64,000 nt of DNA. Source: Crocinitomix catalasitica ATCC 23190. GTDB lineage: Bacteria > Bacteroidota > Bacteroidia > Flavobacteriales_D > Crocinitomicaceae. The stretch is taken from assembly GCF_000621625.1 (NCBI RefSeq), contig NZ_JHXV01000015.1, positions 1 to 64,000 on the forward strand. The letters are read 5' to 3'. Position 1 is the first letter of the stretch. Each line of letters begins with the position of its first letter. A model generated the notes under the pieces. It was given only the letters and a program-made list of their open reading frames with translations, made no database searches and was not told where the DNA came from. Both the position numbers and the translations under genes were made by a program. This document shows, piece after piece, positions 26,721-34,720 of this stretch.

Positions 26721-29700
26721 TCTTTGTATTCGTTTCTAGCGTATCTTTCTTCTATTTCACGAATGTGTTTTTCCTTTTTAGCTTGTCTTAGTTGGATCGC
26801 TGAAGCTGTAAAATACGTGTGTTGATTCAAGAACTTTATCTGAATTTCATCCCATGTTCTATCGCTATTTAATTTTCCGTGTTCACGAAGTTCACGACGT
26901 AAATAATCTGCAATAACATGGAAATCATCTCGTCCTAAATAATCTAAATCGGCGTCACACATAATTTGTTCGAGATGTGTTTTAGGACTTTGTGGAATCT
27001 CCGTTGATTTTATTAAGCCGTCAATAATATTAAGTTGATCGGTGGTATAACCATATTTAGGCAATATTTCGCGGGCCATTTTTATTCCAATCTCTTCGTT
27101 TTTGTCGTATTTTTCAACGAATCCAGCATCGTGATAAGTGGCTGCAGATTTTAGTAAGAATAAATCTTCATCGGTAATACCTTCCATAATCGCTAATCGT
27201 TCTACTGCTTGTGTTACGTCAATAGTGTGATTGATACTATGATACAATAATTTTGGAGACAATTCATCTTCCAAAAGTTTCATAATATGTCGTTCAGCTT
27301 TCATATAGTTGATTGAGCTATATAAGTGCAAGTCGACGATTTTCCAAAATTTGTCATTAGGTTCAAAACCTTCTTTATCTACTGAAAGTTCAGGTTTGAT
27401 TCCTTTGACATAATACATGTCCAAAAGACCTTTATGTTTGGTTTGAATTTTACCCCTATAAACACAATCAAAGTAAGGAGCAATGTATTCGTATGTATTT
27501 CCTGAAACGTTTACAGTGCCTGGTTGCCCATGCATTTCCATTCGTTGGGCTTGGTTTACTGTTGAGCCCCAAATGTCGTATGCGAATCGTTTAAGACCTA
27601 TAACACCGGCAATTACTTCACCAGTATTAATCCCAATTCGTATCGACCATGATTTTTCTCCACGTTTTTTAGCCTTTTCGGCAGATTCGTGCATAAAAGT
27701 TTTGATCTCTAGCGCGGCTAAAGTTACCTCTATGGCGTTACTTTTATTACGGATGGGTACACCACCTGCACACATGTAAGAATCACCAATTGTCTTAATT
27801 TTTTCGAGATCGTATTTCTCGATAATACCATCAAAAGCAGAGAAATAATCATCCAATTGTTGAACCAATTCTTGTGGTTTCATGTCCTCAGCAATCTTCG
27901 AGAATCCAACGAAATCAGTGAATAATACAGAAACATTTTTATAATAACGCGCTTTAGAACGGCCTTTATTCTTTAATTCTTCTGCTGTTCCAACTGGAAG
28001 AATGTTTAATAGAAGTTGCTCTACCTTTTCTTTCTCTTTTTCTAATAGTTCATTGGAGTGCTCTATTTTAGCTTTTTGAATTTCTACTTTCTGTTTCTGA
28101 TCTTGTATCTTTTTACTCTGCTCAGTTACTTGGCGGGTTCGCTTAACAACTTCAATTTCTAGTCTAACCTTTTGTCTTCTAATTTTATCAACTCTTCTTC
28201 GATAGAATATGACTCCAAAAATTATCAGAATCAATCCTGCCATTATCCTAAACCACCACGTCAACCAGAATGGTGGAGTAATGGTAATATGAATCATTGT
28301 CGCCTCTCTCGACCAAATTCCGTCTGCACTTTGGGCATATAATTTAAAGGTATATGAACCATTGGCGATATTCATATAATGCACCTTATTCTCATTTTCT
28401 AAGTATGTATATTCTGTTTCGTGCCCTTCTAAGATGTATTTGAATTTGTTTTTACTAGGTTCTGAGAAATTAGATGCGGCAAATTCGAATGCTAAATCGT
28501 TTTGATCGTATTCTAAAGTGAGGTCCTCGGTTGTTGTAATATTCCTTGCAATGATTTCTTTGTTTTGGTCACCTTTAACGGCGAGAATTAATCTAGAAAT
28601 AATTGCGACTGGAGGATGAGGATTAATGGTAATATCTCGTGGATCAAAAATATTATATCCATTTATTCCACCAAAATATAGTTGACCATCTTGGTTTTTG
28701 TGGTAAGCATTTGTGTTGAATTCATTACTTTGAAGTCCATCTTTAGTGCTAAAAGTCGAGAATTTTTCAGTTTGTGGATTAAACTTAGAGATACCCTTAT
28801 TCGTACTAACCCATAAATTGCCATCATTGTCTTCCAAAAGGCCGTAAATCACATTGTTAGACAGTCCTTCTTTTTCAGTATAAGTCTTCACTTTTCCCGA
28901 GACTATATCTAATTTTTTTATTCCTTCTCCGTATGTTCCTAGCCACATTATACCAGGTTTGGTTTGAAGCATGCAAGTGATATGTGCATTGGCTTCATTA
29001 TGGTTTTCTATCTTATAATAGATAAAGTTGTGGCCATGAATATCGCTTTTTTCAATACGATATAAGCCCATATTACTCGACACAATCCAAGTATTATTGT
29101 TTAAATCTTGATAAACAATTTTTACCGATCCTTGACCGGGACTATTCGGTTCTCCGTTGCTTTCATAGAATTTATATTCTAAATTATCTTTATTGATATA
29201 TGTTAATCCTGCTCTAGATCCAACCCATAAGTGATTAGTATCAGTAGGAACAATAGAGTAGGTTCTAACATCTCTCTTAATTTCTTCAGATAGAAAATCT
29301 ATTTTCTGAAAGGTATAATCAAGTGTTTGGAGGTTGATAATTTTTAAAAGGTATAACCCATCATCATAACCTAGCCATATTTTGTTTTCATTTTCAACAT
29401 AAATACTTAGTAAAAAATGAACATCATTACGGTCTCGGATGATATGTCGGAATTGATCTTCTTCTTTATCATATATCGTCAGATCCTTTTCTGTACCAAT
29501 GTACATATTACCTTCTTTGTCTTCGGCAAATGACCAAACATTATAATCAATCAATCCTTTTTCAGGATCATTATTCAATGATATTGTTGTAAATCCTTGT
29601 TTGAATTTATCGAATTTGGATAATCCTTTATTCGTTCCGATCCAAAAAACACCTTCTTTGTCTTCGAAAATTGCTGAAATATTATTGTCAGAAATCGTGG

Positions 29701-30607
29701 AGTTATCGTATGCGTTTTTCTTATAATCTGAAAAAGTGTATGTATTGTCAGCAGATTTTTTTAAAAGATACAATCCATTGTCTGCAGTTCCAACCCATAA
29801 ACTTGTTCTGTTTTCTGAGTAGACCGTATTAATGTTTCTGTATCTGATTTCTATAGCTTCACTTATGGTTTGTAAACGATGTTCTTCATCAACGGAAAAC
29901 AATCCTCTTTCAGTTGTTATTAATAGCGGAAAACCTTGTTTATAATAGAACTGGTTGACTTTAGCGATTGTAAATATAGAATTGTAGTCAATATCTTTGA
30001 AATGAGAGTAGGGTGGACTAGCATAATAGATTTGACCAGTTTGAGATCCTACCCAAAGTTCGTCAGTATTGGATATGTGAATGGCCGTAATTTCACTATT
30101 TCCTAATACTTGTTTAATAGCGGTGACTTCGTTAGTCTCTAAATCGATACGAATGATACCGTTTTTTTCTGAAAGTAGCCATAGATGTCCATGCTTGTCA
30201 AATGTTAATTGCGTATAAATATAGCCGCCAACGTCTTGTAGAATAGAATTGTTGTAACGAGTGATTTTTAAGGTTTTCGGATTTATTTTTCCTATTCCTC
30301 TGTTTGTCCCGAACCAGATATCACCTTTAGAGTCTTTGGTTAGACAGTGAATATAATTGTTTGGGATAGATGATTCGTTGTTTTGTTCAGACTTGAATGT
30401 CAAAAAACTATAGCCGTCATAACGGTTAATTCCGTCTTGAGTAGATACCCAAATAAAACCAAAATTATCTTGAACGATGCTTGTGATTGAACTCTGTGAA
30501 AGACCATCCTCTAGCGTAAATTTGTCAAATTGAATGCTTTTTTGTTGGGCATTTATGGACCATGAAACCAGCAAAAGACACAATATGCTTAAAACTGATT
30601 GTTTCAT
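26717..30607 (-). CDS. Beta-propeller/Y_Y_Y sensor fused to class III nucleotide cyclase and HD domain
   Basis: 1296 residues. Signal peptide (about 1-20), two-component-regulator-type propeller repeats (about 25-660, with many IWVGT..GL or LWVST.KGI motifs), Y_Y_Y domain (about 700-780), one membrane helix (about 785-803), coiled coil (810-875), class III cyclase domain (about 888-1075), and an HD domain (about 1115-1250). Cyclase residues are intact: metal-binding D898 (FTDF) and D942 (GDSYM), N1018 and R1022 (VNQAQRM); K938 (IKTIGD) and D1011 (YDIWG) are those of adenylate rather than guanylate cyclases. The HD domain has H1127, H1159/D1160 and D1220. Last gene of a signalling operon, 5 bp after the SpoIIE phosphatase. 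Confidence 0.9.
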   Translation of the reverse strand: MKQSVLSILCLLLVSWSINAQQKSIQFDKFTLEDGLSQSSITSIVQDNFGFIWVSTQDGINRYDGYSFLTFKSEQNNESSIPNNYIHCLTKDSKGDIWFGTNRGIGKINPKTLKITRYNNSILQDVGGYIYTQLTFDKHGHLWLLSEKNGIIRIDLETNEVTAIKQVLGNSEITAIHISNTDELWVGSQTGQIYYASPPYSHFKDIDYNSIFTIAKVNQFYYKQGFPLLITTERGLFSVDEEHRLQTISEAIEIRYRNINTVYSENRTSLWVGTADNGLYLLKKSADNTYTFSDYKKNAYDNSTISDNNISAIFEDKEGVFWIGTNKGLSKFDKFKQGFTTISLNNDPEKGLIDYNVWSFAEDKEGNMYIGTEKDLTIYDKEEDQFRHIIRDRNDVHFLLSIYVENENKIWLGYDDGLYLLKIINLQTLDYTFQKIDFLSEEIKRDVRTYSIVPTDTNHLWVGSRAGLTYINKDNLEYKFYESNGEPNSPGQGSVKIVYQDLNNNTWIVSSNMGLYRIEKSDIHGHNFIYYKIENHNEANAHITCMLQTKPGIMWLGTYGEGIKKLDIVSGKVKTYTEKEGLSNNVIYGLLEDNDGNLWVSTNKGISKFNPQTEKFSTFSTKDGLQSNEFNTNAYHKNQDGQLYFGGINGYNIFDPRDITINPHPPVAIISRLILAVKGDQNKEIIARNITTTEDLTLEYDQNDLAFEFAASNFSEPSKNKFKYILEGHETEYTYLENENKVHYMNIANGSYTFKLYAQSADGIWSREATMIHITITPPFWLTWWFRIMAGLILIIFGVIFYRRRVDKIRRQKVRLEIEVVKRTRQVTEQSKKIQDQKQKVEIQKAKIEHSNELLEKEKEKVEQLLLNILPVGTAEELKNKGRSKARYYKNVSVLFTDFVGFSKIAEDMKPQELVQQLDDYFSAFDGIIEKYDLEKIKTIGDSYMCAGGVPIRNKSNAIEVTLAALEIKTFMHESAEKAKKRGEKSWSIRIGINTGEVIAGVIGLKRFAYDIWGSTVNQAQRMEMHGQPGTVNVSGNTYEYIAPYFDCVYRGKIQTKHKGLLDMYYVKGIKPELSVDKEGFEPNDKFWKIVDLHLYSSINYMKAERHIMKLLEDELSPKLLYHSINHTIDVTQAVERLAIMEGITDEDLFLLKSAATYHDAGFVEKYDKNEEIGIKMAREILPKYGYTTDQLNIIDGLIKSTEIPQSPKTHLEQIMCDADLDYLGRDDFHVIADYLRRELREHGKLNSDRTWDEIQIKFLNQHTYFTASAIQLRQAKKEKHIREIEERYARNEYKD

Positions 30608-30612
30608 ATTTA

Positions 30613-32454
30613 TTAAATTCTTACACCAATTACAAGAATATCATCAACCTGTTCGAAAGAACCTTGCCAATCAGTAATTCTTTTATCAAGAATTACGTTT
30701 TGTTCAGACATACTCTTGTCAGCAATTTCTAATAAGCTTTCTCTGAATCGTTTATATAAATATTTTTTACCTTTTTCACCACCAAATTGATCGGCATATC
30801 CATCACTAAATAAGTAGATGAGATCATTTTTTTGAAGGTCTATTTTATGTTCTAAGTAGGTGTTTGTATCTGGCTCAAAAGATCCGATAGCGAATTTGTC
30901 TGGTTTGGTAACCATTACTTTCCCATCTCTAATCATATACAACGGGTTATTTGCCCCTGCATAATACAGTTCCATTTTTTCATAATCAATAGCACAAAGA
31001 CTAATATCCATTCCGTCGCGGATATGGTTTTCTTCATGACTTTTGTTTAATGATTCGGAAACGAATGTATTTAAGTTATTTAAGATAGCAGCTGGACTAT
31101 CTAATTTGTTTACACGTATCGCTGCATTTAATCCATTGGCACCAACTAGACTCATAAATGCTCCTGGAACCCCGTGTCCAGTACAATCTACAGAGGCAAA
31201 AAAGTTTTTACTACCCAATTTTTCGAACCAATAAAAATCGCCTGAGACAATGTCTTTAGGCTTGTATAAAACAAACGAATCTGGACAAATAGAATTAATT
31301 ATATTTTCAGGAGGAAGGATAGAGTTTTGTAATCGCTTTGCATATCGTATACTTGCTGTTACCGCCTTATATAAATCCTCTAATTTTAATCTTTGTCTTT
31401 CGTTTTCGTCCCGTTGTTTTACAACCTCTTCTGTACGTTGTTCTACCTTTTTTTCTAGAATTCTTTCAGTTTCGGCAAGTTCGTCACGCATCTTTAGCAA
31501 CTCATGACCAAGTTCATCCTCGCTACTTAGAGGTGTATATGGAGCACTAAAGTTACTTTGACCTACTTCTCTTGCAAAATCAGTTGTTTTTTGTAATCCT
31601 CCTACCAACTCAAATATGGCATTTGACATATCACCAACTTCGTCATTACGGACACGTACAAGCTTTTCTGGGAAAATACCTTTCCCTAAGGATAAAATCA
31701 CATCGCGAAGCTTATTTAGGGGTTTTACGATGGTGTTTGTCGTGAATATTGCAATTAAAATGGCGAATATAATTGAGCATCCAGCTAACCACCAATAAAG
31801 ACTTAAGCTTTGGAACTGTGAACGCGATTCTTCAGAAGACGTGCGTACCAATGATAACGCATCTTTTTCTTTTGTTTCAATGCTGTTTTGTAGACGGATA
31901 AGGTTATTATTGATACGACTGATTAAATTAACAACTTCTCCGTTTTGGTCTGTAATTAATCGTACGGATATGAAACTTAACGGATCGTCATAGCTACTAA
32001 TATCCGGCAATAATTTCATGATCTCTTTATACTGTTCGAATAGTTTTACAATGTTGTCTGAAATATCATTGAGCAGATCGATATCATCTTCACTGTTTTC
32101 TTTGGCTTCCCACAATTTTGACAAACCATGTAAATCTTCGATAGTATTGGGAATGTCATCATTAATAAGGTGCTTTAGTCTTATTTTAAAGCCTACATCA
32201 TTTCTAGTTTGGTCATTTGCCCATTGAACGGCAAGCTGGCGAGATTCGATAATTAACGACTTAAGTTTTACAACCTCCTCTTTTGACGGTGTAAGGTTAT
32301 GGATTAACTCGTTAGATGTTTTATCATTCTTCTTAAAGGTTTGTATACCGTTGTTCACGGCAACAAAGGTCGCTCCGAAAACAACAAATATTAAAAGTAT
32401 TAAAATACCGAAACCGGTACCAATCTTTTTTCCTATGGTAAATCTAAAACTCAT
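30613..32454 (-). CDS. HAMP-containing SpoIIE-type serine phosphatase
   Basis: 613-residue inner-membrane protein: helix about 13-34, periplasmic helical sensor part (about 35-217), second helix about 218-238, HAMP linker (about 238-295), coiled coil (about 325-370), and a PP2C/SpoIIE phosphatase domain (about 375-613). Marks of the last: ILPPENIINSI, VSGDFYWFEK, the metal-site DCTGHGVPGAFMSL, YLFSDGYADQFGG, and the terminal QVDDILVIGVRI. Such enzymes dephosphorylate STAS-domain antagonists in partner-switching systems. In the operon it follows a YfiR-like protein and a TPR protein and precedes the cyclase, so it is probably the membrane receiver of a periplasmic cue. Confidence 0.92.
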   Translation of the reverse strand: MSFRFTIGKKIGTGFGILILLIFVVFGATFVAVNNGIQTFKKNDKTSNELIHNLTPSKEEVVKLKSLIIESRQLAVQWANDQTRNDVGFKIRLKHLINDDIPNTIEDLHGLSKLWEAKENSEDDIDLLNDISDNIVKLFEQYKEIMKLLPDISSYDDPLSFISVRLITDQNGEVVNLISRINNNLIRLQNSIETKEKDALSLVRTSSEESRSQFQSLSLYWWLAGCSIIFAILIAIFTTNTIVKPLNKLRDVILSLGKGIFPEKLVRVRNDEVGDMSNAIFELVGGLQKTTDFAREVGQSNFSAPYTPLSSEDELGHELLKMRDELAETERILEKKVEQRTEEVVKQRDENERQRLKLEDLYKAVTASIRYAKRLQNSILPPENIINSICPDSFVLYKPKDIVSGDFYWFEKLGSKNFFASVDCTGHGVPGAFMSLVGANGLNAAIRVNKLDSPAAILNNLNTFVSESLNKSHEENHIRDGMDISLCAIDYEKMELYYAGANNPLYMIRDGKVMVTKPDKFAIGSFEPDTNTYLEHKIDLQKNDLIYLFSDGYADQFGGEKGKKYLYKRFRESLLEIADKSMSEQNVILDKRITDWQGSFEQVDDILVIGVRI

Positions 32455-32487
32455 CTCTGGTTTTGGGTGTTCCTAAAGTATAATTTA

Positions 32488-33504
32488 TTATTGGTTATCC
32501 TTTAATTTCTTTACTATAATTTGGAATTCTGCCGCTTTAGTTTCGTTTGGAATGCTAGTCGTATAAATTCTCAACAAATCTTCTGCAACCTCTAGATCGT
32601 TAGGGTTTATTTGAAAACTTTCTTCTAAATCATTTATGGTCAATTCGTCAAACTTAGTTTGATATTTCATGTATAATTCGCTGTTGTTTAGACCATAATA
32701 ACAACTCATTAAACAGATTAATAATTCGAAGCTATTCGGTTTAATTTTTTCAGCTCTATGCGCATAAGGTAAAGCTTTGAGGAATTGTTCTTCAGCTTTT
32801 TGCAAACTTTCCATCAATCTTTCTAGTCCTCCTGTTGGGTCGGCATCAGTTATCAATTCAGCTCCGTAATTATATTGAATAATAGCTGCATTATAATTCG
32901 CTTGATAATTTAAACTGTCAATTGATATTACCTTATCACATTTCTCTAATGCGTTTTTTCTTACTTCGTCTTGTTTAACTGTAGGTACAGTTTTGATTAA
33001 TGCTAAATACTCAGCTCCTAATGCATTATAGTAATCAATGTCGAATTGTTTAAAGTCATGTTTAGGGTCTAATAGTCTTTTGTATTGGTCTTTGTATAAT
33101 TCGTATGATTCTTCAGATCGTTTTAACTGTTTATTTTCATTCATTAACCGCACAGCATCATTATAGTATCGGATAATAGTTTGTTGAATATATTCGTTAA
33201 TTTTTTCTGTGTAGATATTAGTTGAATCAACGTTTTTAGCTTGAACAAAAGATTCGATAGAAATTTCTCTAAAATAACTTAGGTCGGCAGTTTCAAGATT
33301 TCTATATATGATCCCTCTTAGTTGCCACGTTTGAGAATCAAACCTCTCATTTGTAGTAATTGCAGAATCGATAAGTTCTCGAGCTCCGTCAAAGTTCTTT
33401 CCTTTGTACTGCTCATAAGCCCTCCCCGTAAAGGTCGGCTGTGCAAAACTTCCAATTCCGAGGAAGATTAGCATGATTAGCGATATGTGTTTAAATATTT
33501 TCAT
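32488..33504 (-). CDS. Periplasmic TPR-repeat protein
   Basis: 338 residues with a signal peptide (HISLIMLIFLGIGSFAQ). The remainder is helical with degenerate tetratricopeptide-like repeats (for example ARELIDSAITTNERFDSQTWQLRGIIY near 40-66, and NYNAAIIQYNYGAELI near 210). Likely a protein-interaction scaffold in the periplasm. Its ATG overlaps the stop of the YfiR-like gene by 4 bp (33501-33504), so the two are translationally coupled. It lies 33 bp upstream of the SpoIIE phosphatase gene. No enzymatic motif seen. Confidence 0.8.
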   Translation of the reverse strand: MKIFKHISLIMLIFLGIGSFAQPTFTGRAYEQYKGKNFDGARELIDSAITTNERFDSQTWQLRGIIYRNLETADLSYFREISIESFVQAKNVDSTNIYTEKINEYIQQTIIRYYNDAVRLMNENKQLKRSEESYELYKDQYKRLLDPKHDFKQFDIDYYNALGAEYLALIKTVPTVKQDEVRKNALEKCDKVISIDSLNYQANYNAAIIQYNYGAELITDADPTGGLERLMESLQKAEEQFLKALPYAHRAEKIKPNSFELLICLMSCYYGLNNSELYMKYQTKFDELTINDLEESFQINPNDLEVAEDLLRIYTTSIPNETKAAEFQIIVKKLKDNQ

Positions 33505-34046
33505 TCGACGCGATTGGCAGCTAAGTTGGCTAGTTTTGATGCAATAACTAGGCTATGTCTTTTAGCATTTTTTAAGTTTATTTCATATTTCTGTATATTA
33601 CCTTCAACTATAAAATTGACAATTGCGCCTCTACTCAAACCGCCTGGTCTTTCTGAAACAATTAAAGTACTTTTTGGTTTTAATTGTTCAGCCAAACTTG
33701 AAATGTATTGACTTTTTTCTTCGGTAATATATAAAATATGTGCGTTATTTATTTCACTTTGGTTGGTGTAATTTTTAATTACAATTTCTTGACTGCCAAT
33801 AGATTTTCCAGCGTATTTGTCATTTAACTCTTTAAATACAGCTGTTTTACTACCCAGTACAGCAATTTCAAAATCCCCTTTACGCAAATTGGCAGGCCAA
33901 TCAATTAATGTAGCGAATGTATATATATACAAAGCCTTAATTACAGATTGCGTATCTGTGAGTTGATTAACCCTTTTAACTTCCTTATTGGAACTTATAA
34001 GAGTAAATGAAAAAATTGCTAATAGTATGTATACGTGTTTTCTCAA
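33501..34046 (-). CDS. YfiR/DUF4154-family periplasmic protein
   Basis: 181 residues, signal peptide about 1-20 (VYILLAIFSFTLISS). Matches the YfiR family: IKALYIYTFATLIDWP near the N-terminus, FEIAVLGS in strand 2, and ILYITEEKS and TLIVSERPGGLSRGAIVNFIVE in the C-terminal half. In Pseudomonas/E. coli YfiR is a periplasmic repressor of the HAMP-GGDEF cyclase YfiN; here the HAMP protein in the operon carries a SpoIIE phosphatase instead. First gene of the four-gene operon. No cysteine pair is visible, so redox sensing as in Pseudomonas YfiR is unlikely. Confidence 0.88.
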   Translation of the reverse strand: MRKHVYILLAIFSFTLISSNKEVKRVNQLTDTQSVIKALYIYTFATLIDWPANLRKGDFEIAVLGSKTAVFKELNDKYAGKSIGSQEIVIKNYTNQSEINNAHILYITEEKSQYISSLAEQLKPKSTLIVSERPGGLSRGAIVNFIVEGNIQKYEINLKNAKRHSLVIASKLANLAANRVE

Positions 34047-34098
34047 GGTGCTTTTAATCGCTTTTGACCGTTCATAACCAAAAATGTGCCAAACTATT

Positions 34099-34608
34099 TT
34101 AGTTGGTTGGAGTTTCTGGTTTACTAATTAATGTATTTAAGTCTCTATCAAATAAATAAAGGCCTCCTTTATCATTGCCAATTAATTTTAATTTGTCAAG
34201 AATGTTTCTCGCTAAAGCTTCTTCTTCGAGTTGCTCAGCAACGAACCATTGCATAAAATTGTGGGTAGAATAATCTTTCTCCTCTAAACAAACAAAGACT
34301 ACTTCATTTATCATATTTGTTACTTGAATTTCATGTTCTAATAACAATGTAAATACATGTGAAGGCGATTCGAATTCTTTTTGTGGTATTTCTATTGAAG
34401 GAATTTCTGCTTTGCCTCCTCGTTCATTTACGAACTTTACCAACTTAAGCATATGTTGTCGCTCTTCGTCAGAATGTGCATATAAAAATTGTGCAGTTCC
34501 GTTAATGCCTTCACATTCAGCCCATGAAGCCATGGCTAAATATAATTGTGAAGATGTTGCTTCTGCTTTAATCTGCTTATTTAGAATTTTTTCGATGCGC
34601 GTATTCAA
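34099..34608 (-). CDS. ftnA: Ferritin (non-haem)
   Basis: Iron-storage protein forming a 24-mer cage that oxidises Fe(II) and stores it as mineral. 169 residues. Ferroxidase-site residues are visible: E in KQIKAEATSSQLYLAM, the E..H pair in HSDEERQHML, and E/Q in WFVAEQLEEEALARNIL. C-terminal helix present. Single gene; the upstream operon ends 52 bp away in the same orientation. No obvious Fur box was seen. Confidence 0.94.
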   Translation of the reverse strand: MNTRIEKILNKQIKAEATSSQLYLAMASWAECEGINGTAQFLYAHSDEERQHMLKLVKFVNERGGKAEIPSIEIPQKEFESPSHVFTLLLEHEIQVTNMINEVVFVCLEEKDYSTHNFMQWFVAEQLEEEALARNILDKLKLIGNDKGGLYLFDRDLNTLISKPETPTN

Positions 34609-34720
34609 AGTAAATTGGTTTTAATTAAATAAATCTTTGCCTAAAAATAATCTAAAAATAATTAACTATAGGCTGATACCGCCAAATAATTCATAAATTT
34701 AATCATATTTTAAAAGCCGA

